NCBI GenBank assembly: GCA_024742875.1
Contig: JANSXP010000008.1
Span: 124,001-188,000 of the forward strand
Direction of reading: 5' to 3'
Length of the DNA: 64,000 bases
DNA from: Planctomycetaceae bacterium
GTDB taxonomy: Bacteria > Planctomycetota > Planctomycetia > Planctomycetales > Planctomycetaceae
Each line of letters begins with the position of its first letter. Within the stretch, counting starts at the first letter, position 1. Below the pieces are notes generated by a model. The model searched no databases, was not told the DNA's origin, and saw only the letters and a program-made list of their open reading frames with translations. A program made the position numbers and the translations under genes. Below are positions 36,517 through 46,652 of the stretch, piece by piece.

Positions 36517-37185
36517 TCAGGGAGTGACGTCAAAGATTTCCGAGGCGGAATACACACGATCTGTCCCCAGGTCCAGACTGGCAGCCACAGCCAGGCGAGC
36601 ATCGCCGGGTCGCGCTGGCCACTGTGATTTGTCGAGAGGCACATCCAGCTGAAAACCGGACGAGACCAGCCCGCGCACCCAGGTGCGGCGGCTGTCAGTG
36701 AGAGACAGTGAATATGTGGCCAGCCCCACCGGCGGCTGGCCGGGCTCAAGCAGCGTCACAGAAACTTCGATCCGCCCGGCCACTTTTCGCAGTTCCTGAT
36801 CACTGTCCAGCGGCTGCAGCACCAGATGAAAGGCCGAGTGGTCTTTGCTCAGGCCCGATGTGAGTCGGTGAATTCGCAATCCGCTCACACCCGCCCAGTC
36901 CGCCATCACCTCAGGCGCCATTCCTGAAGACATATGAGTCTCTGGCGAGTCACCGACAAATCCCACCTGAACAACGCCGTCCGCGGGCCGACTTCGCAGA
37001 GCCTGCAGTTCCCGATCCTGATCAGCCAGCAAACGTTCGGATTCTGCCAGACGATTCTCGAGTTCCGTGATGCGCTGACTTTGTCGGCGCGACTCGGCTT
37101 CAACCGTCTCCTGCGGCGCAGTGGACTGGCAACCAGTCAGTGATCCGACGACTGTCAGACACAGGATAAGGGAAAGTCGCTTCAT
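36517..37185 (-). CDS. lipoprotein with coiled coil and beta domain, unknown function
   Basis: From ATG 37185 the protein is 222 residues. Signal MKRLSLILCLTVVGSLTGCQS has the lipobox LTGC. A coiled coil follows (SRRQSQRITELENRLAESERLLADQ), then a beta-rich C-terminal domain of about 130 residues (GLRIHRLTSGLSKDHSAFHLVLQPLDSD, RIEVSVTLLEPGQPPVGLATYSLS). The longest frame starts at 37305 but its first 40 residues are not protein-like. It lies 151 bp after tsaE on the same strand. No enzyme motif is visible; a structural envelope protein is plausible. Confidence 0.8.
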   Translation of the reverse strand: MKRLSLILCLTVVGSLTGCQSTAPQETVEAESRRQSQRITELENRLAESERLLADQDRELQALRSRPADGVVQVGFVGDSPETHMSSGMAPEVMADWAGVSGLRIHRLTSGLSKDHSAFHLVLQPLDSDQELRKVAGRIEVSVTLLEPGQPPVGLATYSLSLTDSRRTWVRGLVSSGFQLDVPLDKSQWPARPGDARLAVAASLDLGTDRVYSASEIFDVTP

Positions 37186-37335
37186 CGATCCGTCGATGGG
37201 CAGGGAATTCGAATGCTCCTGGGGAGGCCGCTGGCCCGCAGAATATCCGATCCCGCAAACACAGCCTACTTCAGTTTCCCGCTGACCGGCCCTCTGGTGA
37301 GCCAAAACACGGCTATCACCGAAACACAGCTCTCA

Positions 37336-37857
37336 TCAGTTCGCAGTGCCACCAAAACCGGGCGACAGGTCAGAACGGTCAAATTGCCGATCAAGTTCCT
37401 GCAGCACGCGACGACTTTGGGGGCCGGCTGCGAGAACCTCATATCGACGCGAGGATTCTCCCGCATGAGCTATGCGAATTTGCAAATGGTCCGGCGGCAG
37501 AGCGTCAGAAATTCGCTCGGCCCACTCGACAAAACACACGGTTTCTTCGTCCAGAAGGTAATCTTCTCCGCCAATGGCCAGAAATTCGTCGACGTCCCCC
37601 AGACGGTAGGTGTCGAAGTGGGCGACGGGCAGGCGACCATCCACGTACAACTGCAGCAACACAAATGTGGGGCTGTTGACCTGGTCAGGATCTGCCCCCA
37701 AATACGAACTGACGGACCGCACGAGCGCCGTTTTGCCGGCGCCTAACTCGCCATTCAGGGCCACCGTCAGTCCGGGAAGCAGTGACTGCGCGAGCGCCCG
37801 TCCAAACCGGTCGGACTGCTCCAGAGACTGACTGACAAATCTCAGCGACTCACCCAT
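37336..37857 (-). CDS. tsaE: tRNA threonylcarbamoyladenosine biosynthesis ATPase
   Basis: A 173-residue P-loop ATPase that, with TsaB and TsaD, makes the t6A modification of ANN-decoding tRNAs. Motifs: Walker A NGELGAGKTALVRSVSSYLG, switch-like NSPTFVLLQLY, HFDTYRL and FVEWAERISDALP. ATG 37857 is preferred, because GGAAGG lies at the right distance; ATG 37875 would place that site inside the gene. The C-terminus is about 20 residues longer than usual. tsaB and tsaD are not in the window. Confidence 0.93.
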   Translation of the reverse strand: MGESLRFVSQSLEQSDRFGRALAQSLLPGLTVALNGELGAGKTALVRSVSSYLGADPDQVNSPTFVLLQLYVDGRLPVAHFDTYRLGDVDEFLAIGGEDYLLDEETVCFVEWAERISDALPPDHLQIRIAHAGESSRRYEVLAAGPQSRRVLQELDRQFDRSDLSPGFGGTAN

Positions 37858-37929
37858 CACATCCGCCCTTCCCATTGGCGTGTGACCACAGTCGGCGATT
37901 TTCGCTTACGGCGCCAGACGATGTGATGC

Positions 37930-38676
<747 letters not shown>

Positions 38677-39123
38677 GAATGCCCTCCGTGACGTTGCAGA
38701 TAGATGGCGGGAGTTTGACAAAGTCCGGCAATTGCACAAGGCAGAATGCAGTCGGCGTCGATGTGACGTCAGAAATCCGGTTCTGCCCCCCACGGCGGCT
38801 TCCGGAGAATGGAAAAGCCCTTTATCGAGCCCGGTTTATGTGTTGTGGGGCATTCGAGCCTTTCCTAAACTCCGCGACCGACCAGAGATCGGATTGACGT
38901 CACCGGGACCGTTTGAGAGTGAACGGCAGCAAAACAGAACACGTCTGTCCTACCACTCCGGGCATCAGGCAACTGCTGTCCATGGCGTCATCGGTGCCAC
39001 GACATCCTCGGAGTCACTGGCATTCTGACGCCACCATGGCCAGCCGGAATCGCCTGGCCCGTTACGACTGTCGTTGCACCTGACCACATTCACCTACTCA
39101 CGCACACAGGGTACGAATCACAG
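38677..39123. other. Divergent intergenic region between pyrH and metK
   Basis: About 450 bp without a credible gene. A 120-residue plus-strand frame (38666-39028) overlaps the pyrH start and has no protein-like segments. I searched for SAM-I, SAM-II and SAH riboswitch cores upstream of metK by eye and found none. Confidence 0.5.
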
Positions 39124-40260
39124 ATGGCAAACTACTTCTTCACCAGCGAATCTGTCAGCATGGGGCACCCGGACAAGGTGTCTGACCAGGTTTCCGACGG
39201 CATCCTGGACGCCCTGCTGGCTCAGGACCCCATGTCGCGCGTCGCCTGTGAAACCCTCTGCACCACAGACCTGGTGGTTCTGTCCGGAGAAATTACGACC
39301 CAGGCGAAAATCGACTATGTGGAAGTCGCCCGACAGGTCATCCGGGAAATCGGCTACACCAGCGATGACATTGGCTTCAACGCCGATAGCTGTCGCGTCT
39401 TCAGCGCTCTGCACAGCCAGAGTGGTGACATTGCTCAGGGTGTCGACCGCGATGGCGCCGGAGACCAGGGGCTGATGTTCGGCTATGCGTGCAATCAGAC
39501 GGATGAGCTGATGCCCGTGCCCATCGCTTTCTCTCACCGCATCATCAATCTGCTGGCCGAAAAACGCCTCAAGGGTGACGTCAACTGGCTGCGTCCTGAC
39601 AGCAAAAGTCAGGTCACTGTGGAGTACGACGGTCCAAAGCCCGTACGAATCGATGCCATCGTCGTCTCCACCCAGCACTCAGACGATGTCAGCCAGGAGG
39701 ACATCGCCACGTATGTGAAGGAAGTTGTTAAGGAAGCAATTCCCAACGACCTGCTGGACGAAAACACCAAGTACCACATTAACCCGACGGGACGTTTCGT
39801 TGTCGGTGGTCCTCACGGTGACACCGGACTAACCGGCCGCAAGATCATCGTCGACACCTATGGTGGCTGGGGCCGCCATGGTGGTGGTGCGTTCTCGGGC
39901 AAGGACTCCACGAAAGTTGACCGTTCGGCCGCTTACATGGGTCGCTACGTTGCCAAGAATATTGTCGCCGCGGAACTGGCGTCTGAGTGCGAAGTCCAGC
40001 TCGCCTACGCGATCGGCGTAGCAGATCCGGTCAGCGTACGAGTTGATACGTTCGGCACCGCGACGGTGGCTGAAGAGACCATCCAAAACGCTGTCCAGGA
40101 AATCTTCCCGCTGAACCCCAAAGGGATCATCGAACACCTGGGACTGCGGTCTCCCATTTTCCGCCACACGGCCCACGGCGGTCACTTCGGTCGCAGCGAG
40201 AAGGAATTCAAGTGGGAAGCCACCGATATGGTCGACTCTCTCAAGAGCGCCTGCAGCTAA
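39124..40260 (+). CDS. metK: S-adenosylmethionine synthetase
   Basis: A 378-residue protein with all MetK landmarks: [26 protein letters not shown] (methionine/ATP His), [12 protein letters not shown] hexapeptide region, [21 protein letters not shown] and the P-loop-like [19 protein letters not shown]. It makes SAM from ATP and methionine and so supplies the methyltransferases and radical SAM enzymes elsewhere. ATG 39124 is the natural start; the upstream site (AGGGT) is weak. The last codons and stop are part of a 22-bp tandem repeat that continues into the 3' UTR. Confidence 0.97.
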   Translation: MANYFFTSESVSMGHPDKVSDQVSDGILDALLAQDPMSRVACETLCTTDLVVLSGEITTQAKIDYVEVARQVIREIGYTSDDIGFNADSCRVFSALHSQSGDIAQGVDRDGAGDQGLMFGYACNQTDELMPVPIAFSHRIINLLAEKRLKGDVNWLRPDSKSQVTVEYDGPKPVRIDAIVVSTQHSDDVSQEDIATYVKEVVKEAIPNDLLDENTKYHINPTGRFVVGGPHGDTGLTGRKIIVDTYGGWGRHGGGAFSGKDSTKVDRSAAYMGRYVAKNIVAAELASECEVQLAYAIGVADPVSVRVDTFGTATVAEETIQNAVQEIFPLNPKGIIEHLGLRSPIFRHTAHGGHFGRSEKEFKWEATDMVDSLKSACS

Positions 40261-40311
40261 CGCAGCAGCGGCCTGCAGCTAACGCAGCAGCGGCCTGCAG
40301 CTAACGCAGCA
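40250..40311 (+). repeat. 22-bp tandem repeat spanning the metK stop codon (2.8 copies)
   Basis: A 22-bp unit beginning CCTGCAGCTAACGC occurs at 40250-40271 and 40272-40293 without mismatch, and its first 18 bp again at 40294-40311. The first copy contains the last metK codons and the TAA. Each copy repeats the stop in another position. Confidence 0.93.
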
Positions 40312-40332
40312 CGGGAAAGACAATAAGACGAG

Positions 40333-40357
40333 GACGGGCTTCGGCCCGTCTTTTTTT
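40333..40357 (+). terminator. Rho-independent terminator of metK
   Basis: A 7-bp stem GACGGGC / GCCCGTC with the stable tetraloop TTCG is followed by seven T residues. Confidence 0.95.
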
Positions 40358-40507
40358 GCGCGCCGGTGGCTGCAGGGGCCACGCTGAGCCAGAACTCTGT
40401 GAAGGACAGACAATCCCGGCAGACGGGGAGTTTTATTGAATCAAAGTGGTCTGCCAACTAGGATTCGGCCTCACGGATCGATCGCTGCATTTTTCAGGCA
40501 CGAGGCC

Positions 40508-42316
40508 ATGGCAGATAAACTTCCGCACTCCCGCACGTCCCGCACTCGCCAGGCCATCGCCATTATTGCCTGGATCTGCCTTGTGGGCACCGCATTTCTG
40601 CTGTGGAACGCCAGACAGTCGGGGCTGCTTGTGCAGTCCACCGATCCTGGCACCGCCTCATTTCTGGCGGCCTTCAGCGCCTTTGTAAGCGTTTTCGCCT
40701 GGATGCTGTTTAACCCGACGCAGACACGAACAGCCGACTCATTGACTCTGTTCATCGCAGCCACAGCCACCCTGTTTCCGCCGCCGCTGATTGCCTTCAA
40801 TCTCATTTCCCCTGCCTCGCCGCTGCGATGGTGGGTAGCGCTGGGCATTTTTCTGCTGATGGTGATCGCCGTTTTGAGTCATGTGCCGGACGAGTTTTTT
40901 GGCGTGCCTCGTGGCCGGTCAACATACATCATGCCGCTGCCCGTGTTTGATCGCGTGGAAAACAGCGTCATGGATCCTAATGCCAGCTGGTTCAAGTTCA
41001 ACGATCTGCGGGATGTCGTCGAAGACTGCGAACGTCCGTCGCTGGCGCCCCGGGCGTATCTCGGCCAGGACAACGCGTTTGCCGACACCACAACGGCCGC
41101 CACGGCAAGCTACAGCCCCACGCGCCCCGCCAGCGAGGTGGATGACATCCTCGGCTCCGACTTTGATCTGGGTCTGCTCGATGACCCCATGATGGAAATG
41201 GACCTGCAGCGGGAGACACTCGATGACTACACCCCGGCGCGGCGAAAACCTCAGCAACGTCAGCACCACACGGACCGCCCGCCGTCCTCACAGTCAGTTC
41301 GCAAACAGGCGCGCCCATCTCGTCGCGCAGCCGCCTACCCGACGCCTGCGACGCCAAGTACCTATCGACAGCAGAAACTGGTCGAACGCAAGGCGTCTCT
41401 CCGACGCCCCAGCGCTCTGAATCGTCCCAATCGGCAGACGCGATTTGCCGCCTCGCTGCGGCCAGCTTCCGCTGACGATGTCACACCTCCAACCACGTTT
41501 CGCACCGCACCGCCACCGCCACCGTCGCCAGTCACTCGCCACGAACCAGACCCGCTGGATGAGACACCACTGCAGCAGCGGGAGGCGCAAAGTCGCCGCA
41601 GTGAAGCCCCGCCGGAGTACCTGCAGCAGACCAACCGCCACCGCGGTGAACGTCACCGCAGCCCGCGTCGTGACGATGTTCGTCGCCCCGCTCGCTCGGA
41701 CAACAGCACTGCCAATCCGCCGGCGGAGGCTAATTCAACTCCGCGTCGTCAGGTGACTGATCGTGGCGGGCGAGAACCCGACGACGCCGTTTTCGGAGCT
41801 CAAACCGGCCAGGAAACGTCGAAGTCAGGCCAGGGGCGTTCGATTTTTGGGATCCCCCTGCCATTTGGGCGTTCCGCATCAGATTCGGAGACAACCGCGC
41901 ACCCGGAAGCAACGGCGAAAGTCAGGGAACGTGAGGCGCCGTCCGTCACAGCGCCGCAAAAGACCACGGAACAGCGGCAGCGGACCGACTCAACCACACA
42001 CAGCAGACCTGGAGCGACACCCGCCGTCCCCGAATTTGAACGCACCAGCGATGCCCACGGCGGAGAGCTGGTGGAAGGCGTCATGACGGTGCGATTCGAC
42101 AAGGGCCAGAAACGCGCCAATTTGCACATCCCGTTTTCGCCACCACTGAAGGGCATGCCCGACGTGGAATGCGAGTGCGTGGACGACGTGCCGGTCCGCC
42201 TGAAAGTTCCCGTGCGTCAGTCCTACGGCATTCGCATTGAAGCTCGGCGATCGGATGCGTCTGAGGCTCTCGAAGCCGATGTCGGCTTTGCTGCCATGTA
42301 CTCGCCCGAGTCATAA
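40508..42316 (+). CDS. membrane protein with long disordered Arg/Pro-rich region, unknown function
   Basis: From ATG 40508 the protein is 602 residues. About four transmembrane helices occupy the first 130 (IAIIAWICLVGTAFLLW, SFLAAFSAFVSVFAWML, LTLFIAATATLFPPPLIAFNL, WWVALGIFLLMVIAVLS). Then comes a probably unstructured stretch of about 330 residues rich in Arg, Pro, Ser, Thr and Gln, and a small folded C-terminal domain (GELVEGVMTVRFDKGQKRANL, LKGMPDVECECVDDVPVRLKV). I know no family name. The topology suggests a cytoplasmic scaffold tethered to the membrane. The frame continues upstream to 40436 but 40508 fits the first helix. Confidence 0.8.
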   Translation: MADKLPHSRTSRTRQAIAIIAWICLVGTAFLLWNARQSGLLVQSTDPGTASFLAAFSAFVSVFAWMLFNPTQTRTADSLTLFIAATATLFPPPLIAFNLISPASPLRWWVALGIFLLMVIAVLSHVPDEFFGVPRGRSTYIMPLPVFDRVENSVMDPNASWFKFNDLRDVVEDCERPSLAPRAYLGQDNAFADTTTAATASYSPTRPASEVDDILGSDFDLGLLDDPMMEMDLQRETLDDYTPARRKPQQRQHHTDRPPSSQSVRKQARPSRRAAAYPTPATPSTYRQQKLVERKASLRRPSALNRPNRQTRFAASLRPASADDVTPPTTFRTAPPPPPSPVTRHEPDPLDETPLQQREAQSRRSEAPPEYLQQTNRHRGERHRSPRRDDVRRPARSDNSTANPPAEANSTPRRQVTDRGGREPDDAVFGAQTGQETSKSGQGRSIFGIPLPFGRSASDSETTAHPEATAKVREREAPSVTAPQKTTEQRQRTDSTTHSRPGATPAVPEFERTSDAHGGELVEGVMTVRFDKGQKRANLHIPFSPPLKGMPDVECECVDDVPVRLKVPVRQSYGIRIEARRSDASEALEADVGFAAMYSPES

Positions 42317-42363
42317 CAAGGTTGCCTCAACCGGCGGCCCAGGCACCATCGCTGTGCCGTCAA

Positions 42364-44286
42364 TTAGCGGCGTAGTTTGTCGAGCAGCTTGTTCTGCCAC
42401 TTATTTTGCAGGCTGGGGAGCGCATCCTGGAGTGCTCGATCCGGTGCGTTCAAACCGCGCAGGATCTCGTTGGCCGTGCCACGAATCTTATCGGCCTTCT
42501 TCTGGTCACCGTCCGACAGCACTCCTGACTGAGACACCGCCTGAAAGACGGCATCGGGATTGGCACGACCGGATTTCAGGTCGGCCAGCAACTGTCGCGT
42601 GGAAGTGATGCTCGCCAGCAGCTGCTGATGGTCTGTCAGAATGTGTTTGTACTGATCTCCCAGTTTGCCGTACAGCTTCTGCTTTTGCTGATCCACATAG
42701 CCGTCAAAGGCCGTCAGCAGCTGCCCCTGAACCTCGGGCAGAAAACTGGCCATGGCTGACTCCAGCCCGCTGGCCACCTGCGTTCCCAGGTCCGACTCAA
42801 ATCGCACATCCGGGCGTTTGGCATCCCCCGTGAGACGAATGGTGCCGTTGATCTGTCGGACACCTGACAGCGTGGTCTCCGCCAGTCCGGAGAGACTGGC
42901 CAGCAGCGGCTTGTCCGACTCGGTTTGCAGATGGGCATCACCAAAGTCGGACTGCATCTGAACAGTGCCGTCAATTTTTCCATCACGCAAAGTCACGCGA
43001 GCGTTCCAGTGCATCTTGTTCAGACGAGCCGTCAGCCGATTGCCGTTCGGTTTTCCGGCCGACAGCTCCTGCCCATTGTGATCGGTGAAGTCGGTCGCAA
43101 ACTGCGTGACGGCCACGTCCGATGTGGCATCATGCTGCACGACCAGCCGAACTGGTGATTTGCCATCCGTGGCAACATCCAGCACTGCCGGTTTGCCCAG
43201 CAGCCGGGGATCACTGGTGATGTCACGAACCTCTGCATGAAAGGGCGTGGGACTGTCTGACAGCGGCAGTTCCCCGGTCAGCAGCATTTTGCGCACCAGG
43301 AACTTTGGCGTGGGGTGAAACAGGGGAAACTCAAACTCCCGCCCACGGCTGCGTTCCGGCGGTGGCGGTTGTTTGATCTTGTGCTGATAGTCCTGCAGCG
43401 TCTCCAGCCACGACAGCATTTGATGCAGCTGCAGATACATCGATTCGCCAATCAATGATTCGGTGATTCGGCGTGGATCGGGCTTGAGCATCCGCAGACT
43501 GTGCGCAACCATTTGCCGGTCGTTCTTTTGAGCGTCATTCAGCTTTGCCAGATCCGCGCGAATTTCCGCCGGCACTTTCTGTCGAAATTCGTTGACCGTC
43601 GCCCGCGTACTGCGGAGCAAAAGATCTGCATCCTGAGCCAGCTGCAGGTAGTTCTGAATCTGGTCGAGCGTGTCGCCTTTTCGGGCAGCCTCCATCTGCT
43701 GCTTCAACAGCTTCAGTTGGGCTGCTGCGGTTTTGATCTGATCGTTAACGTCGTGAAACCGTCCGTCCCATTTGACGTACAGCTGGTTCCCCAGTCGATA
43801 GGACTCCAGTACGTTGGGATCGAGTTTTTCCTTCACGTCGGCGGTCAGGCTGTCCAGCCATTCGTCCCCGAAGCTCTCCAGTTGATCGGAGACCCAGCCG
43901 GGAATCGCCGAGCCTTCCGACTGTTCCTCAACAGGCAGCTGGCCATCGTCAGCGCGTGGTGTCCCCAGACGCACGCCCGTCATTTCGGCGGTTTCCACAA
44001 CGTAACTGCGACGGAGCAGCGCGTCACCGTTGAGGTGAAACTTGATTTCGCCAAATTCCACCAGATTGCGGCCGGGCTTACTGCGATCTGCCAGCTGCAC
44101 ATCAGAGACGGTCAGCATCGGTGGAAAGAACTGTGTGTCGAGCTGCCGCACGTCCACTTTGGCACCGGTCACTGACTGCAGCGTCTGTGTGGCCGAGTAT
44201 CGCAGCAGCGGATCAAAGCCGAAGGCAAAAAACGCCCACACGATCGCCACAATGAACAACCGGGGCAGAAGATAAGACCATCGCAC
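42364..44286 (-). CDS. TIGR03545-type AsmA-like envelope protein
   Basis: A 640-residue protein that begins with one transmembrane helix (LLPRLFIVAIVWAFFAFGF) followed by an AsmA-like start (YSATQTLQSVTGAKVDVRQLDTQFFPPMLTVSDVQLADRS). A long charged helical segment follows (residues about 130-290) and then beta-repeat-like parts (SDVAVTQFATDFTDHNGQE...). This order, with the neighbouring small membrane protein, fits the TIGR03545/TIGR03546 pair known from several phyla. AsmA-like proteins bridge the periplasm and move phospholipids. GTG 44286 has GGAGGT 6-7 nt upstream. Assignment is from memory of the family and moderately sure. Confidence 0.78.
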   Translation of the reverse strand: MRWSYLLPRLFIVAIVWAFFAFGFDPLLRYSATQTLQSVTGAKVDVRQLDTQFFPPMLTVSDVQLADRSKPGRNLVEFGEIKFHLNGDALLRRSYVVETAEMTGVRLGTPRADDGQLPVEEQSEGSAIPGWVSDQLESFGDEWLDSLTADVKEKLDPNVLESYRLGNQLYVKWDGRFHDVNDQIKTAAAQLKLLKQQMEAARKGDTLDQIQNYLQLAQDADLLLRSTRATVNEFRQKVPAEIRADLAKLNDAQKNDRQMVAHSLRMLKPDPRRITESLIGESMYLQLHQMLSWLETLQDYQHKIKQPPPPERSRGREFEFPLFHPTPKFLVRKMLLTGELPLSDSPTPFHAEVRDITSDPRLLGKPAVLDVATDGKSPVRLVVQHDATSDVAVTQFATDFTDHNGQELSAGKPNGNRLTARLNKMHWNARVTLRDGKIDGTVQMQSDFGDAHLQTESDKPLLASLSGLAETTLSGVRQINGTIRLTGDAKRPDVRFESDLGTQVASGLESAMASFLPEVQGQLLTAFDGYVDQQKQKLYGKLGDQYKHILTDHQQLLASITSTRQLLADLKSGRANPDAVFQAVSQSGVLSDGDQKKADKIRGTANEILRGLNAPDRALQDALPSLQNKWQNKLLDKLRR

Positions 44287-44353
44287 GATGCACCTCCGTG
44301 TGCATTCGAAGAAAACGTGTGAGACCGCTTAGTGAACTGGCAGGGAACGAGCA

Positions 44354-44866
44354 TCAGCCCGATACGGTCAGGCGATCGGCCCACTCGACTCCCATCAGCA
44401 ATCGCGTCAGCCAGTAACGCCGCGCCCATTTGCCAGCGACTTCTGAGTATTTCTTAAACCAGGGTTTGGTGTAGTGGTAACAGGGGAACACGACAGCCAG
44501 CCCTATAAGAAAACTGCCGAGCACGATGGAGTTGTTAAACCCGGTCCACGGCATCACCGGCATGTTGTACAGCTCGGTCCACAGAGACTGCAGAGCCGGG
44601 TGCGACAGCAGAAATCCGCCGACAGCGTCAAACACAGGATCCAGCAGGGTGGCCCCCAGGCTGGTCAGCAATATCGTTGCCGTCGCAATTCCCAGGTTGG
44701 CCCGTGTCGACGCCATGATGACGCCCAGCACAATGGCCGTGAGGTTTCCCTTGGGCAGCATGCCAATCCACAGGCCGAACGCAAATCCCAGCGCCAACTG
44801 ACCGGCTTTGGCTTCGCCCAGCACGGCCTTCAGCAGCATTCGAAAAGGTCGAATCAGAAAATACAC
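44354..44866 (-). CDS. TIGR03546-type small membrane protein (DUF2062-like)
   Basis: A 170-residue protein with three or four helices. GQLALGFAFGLWIGMLPKGNL, AIVLGVIMASTRANLGIATATILLTSLGATLLDPVFDAVGGFLL and LWTELYNMPVMPWTGFNNSIVLGSF match the TIGR03546 family, related to DUF2062, always seen beside TIGR03545. Here it precedes that gene by 67 bp on the same strand, so the two form an operon. Function is unknown; the partner's AsmA-like look suggests envelope lipid handling. Start GTG 44866. Confidence 0.8.
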   Translation of the reverse strand: MYFLIRPFRMLLKAVLGEAKAGQLALGFAFGLWIGMLPKGNLTAIVLGVIMASTRANLGIATATILLTSLGATLLDPVFDAVGGFLLSHPALQSLWTELYNMPVMPWTGFNNSIVLGSFLIGLAVVFPCYHYTKPWFKKYSEVAGKWARRYWLTRLLMGVEWADRLTVSG

Positions 44867-45335
44867 AAGCGCACCTCGTGCCCGGCGTTAGAGAAAGCGG
44901 CCTGAGCGGACTTTCCGCCGGGATCACGCAATGGTCAATATCACGGCGTCTCTCGATTGCCAGGCCTGGCAACGCTCTGTGACCACCACAGGCAACAGCG
45001 GCAAATTGGCAGCGATCCGTGCAGTCGGCAGCAGGATCTGCGCCTTTTCCGCCGTGTGAGCTGTGCACCGCTCACTCTGGTCGAATTGAAAATGAAGGCA
45101 GTATTTGTGGGACAGAATACGGAACGAAATATCGAGCTGCAGGACAAGGTTGGCAATTCGGCCGATACTTTCGGCCCTGTGGCACGTTTGGAAAGGCAGA
45201 TCTGACATGCGTCTGACAGCCCCGCCTGGGAAATGGGCGGCAAGTTGTTGTTCTGCTGGGCCAGGCATATAATCACGGTCCTCCCACCTCCCCGTCCTCC
45301 CGCTTCTGCGGGGCAGAGACCAGCCCAAAATACCA
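44867..45335. other. Divergent intergenic region
   Basis: About 470 bp between the TIGR03546-type gene (minus) and the iron alcohol dehydrogenase (plus). Open frames on both strands have no protein-like composition. Promoters for both genes should be here. Confidence 0.5.
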
Positions 45336-46547
45336 ATGAATTCAGCAGCTCAAACCGTCGACCACGCGAACGTGGCAGCGCCGTTGACGATGGCCTTTGA
45401 CTATCAACCACGCACACGCGTGGTGTTCGGAGCTGGCTGTTTCGCACAACTGGGGCAGGTTGCCGCAGAATTTGACTCAGCGCGCGTCCTTCTCGTCACC
45501 GACCCTGGGCTGAAGCAGGCTGGCCATGCCGAAAAAGCGGTCCAGTATCTGGAACAGGCAGGACGCAACGTCGCTGTGTTTGATGACGTTTCGCCCAATC
45601 CCACCACGGACGATGTGGACCGCTGCGTGGCGTTCGCCAAAAGAGAGAACATCGGTCTGATCGTGGGGCTGGGCGGCGGCAGCAGCATGGACTGCGCTAA
45701 GGGCGCCAACTTTCTTTTGACCAATGGCGGACGGATGCAGGACTACCGCGGGGTCGGCAAAGCGACCCAGGAAATGCTGCCGATGATCGCCGTGCCCACC
45801 ACCTCCGGAACGGGCAGCGAAGCGCAGTCGTTTGCCGTGATTGCCGATGCGGAAACGCACATGAAAATGCCATGTGGCGACCCCAAAGCCGCCTGCCGCG
45901 TGGCCATTCTGGACCCGGAATTGACGGTCACCATGCCGCGTTCGGTCGCGTCCGCAACGGGCATCGACGCCATGACCCACGCGATCGAAAGCTACGTCAC
46001 CAAAAAACGCAACCCGATTTCCAAGATGTTTGCCCGTCAGGCCTGGCAACTGTTGTCATCCTCCTTTCAGACCGTGATGGAACAGCCGGATGATGTTGAG
46101 GCTCGCGGCAATATGCTGCTGGGAGCGCACTTTGCCGGTGCTGCCATTGAAAACAGCATGCTGGGAGCCGCCCACGCAACGGCCAATCCACTCACCGCGC
46201 ACTTCAATACCACTCACGGAGTTGCCGTGGGCCTGATGCTGCCGCACGTGATTCGCTGGAATTCTTCGGAGGTGGGACTGTTGTATCGGGAACTGGCGCA
46301 GTCCGCCGGCTGGGCGGGCCGCAACGACTCAGACGAACAGGCGGCCGAACTGCTGGCCAGTGGCTTTGCCGGATTTCTGGAGGTCGCAGGCATGCCGGTG
46401 TCGTTATCGCAGGCCATTTCCCAGCCCATTGACGACGAAATGGTCGTTCAGCTGGGAATTGAGGCCTCCAGCCAATGGACGGGAACGTTCAATCCACGAA
46501 CAATGGACGCAGATTCGTTCAGCCGTATCTATCGAAATGCCATGTAA
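45336..46547 (+). CDS. iron-containing alcohol dehydrogenase
   Basis: A 403-residue group III (Fe-dependent) dehydrogenase. NAD-binding GLGGGSSMDCAKGANFLL, the PTTSGTGSEAQSFAVI segment and the metal-binding part DAMTHAIESYVTKKRNPISK ... GAAHATANPLTAHFNTTHGVAVGLMLPHV are all present, with Asp and three His ligands in the usual places. Possible substrates are short-chain alcohols or lactaldehyde; lactaldehyde dehydrogenation is common in planctomycete fucose/rhamnose degradation, but no such genes are adjacent. ATG 45336 is the first in frame; no strong binding site is seen. Confidence 0.92.
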   Translation: MNSAAQTVDHANVAAPLTMAFDYQPRTRVVFGAGCFAQLGQVAAEFDSARVLLVTDPGLKQAGHAEKAVQYLEQAGRNVAVFDDVSPNPTTDDVDRCVAFAKRENIGLIVGLGGGSSMDCAKGANFLLTNGGRMQDYRGVGKATQEMLPMIAVPTTSGTGSEAQSFAVIADAETHMKMPCGDPKAACRVAILDPELTVTMPRSVASATGIDAMTHAIESYVTKKRNPISKMFARQAWQLLSSSFQTVMEQPDDVEARGNMLLGAHFAGAAIENSMLGAAHATANPLTAHFNTTHGVAVGLMLPHVIRWNSSEVGLLYRELAQSAGWAGRNDSDEQAAELLASGFAGFLEVAGMPVSLSQAISQPIDDEMVVQLGIEASSQWTGTFNPRTMDADSFSRIYRNAM

Positions 46548-46652
46548 TGCTGGCGGTTGGCCGCCGGAATCACGCCACGATTCCCAGCAGCAACTGCTGC
46601 ATGTCTCGCCTGTTCCTCCTTAATAACCTGATCCCGCCTGAAAGGGAACGCC

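Noticed and set aside
38677-39123. Possible SAM or SAH riboswitch upstream of metK
   Set aside because: No recognisable SAM-I, SAM-II or SAH core; only weak hairpins are present.
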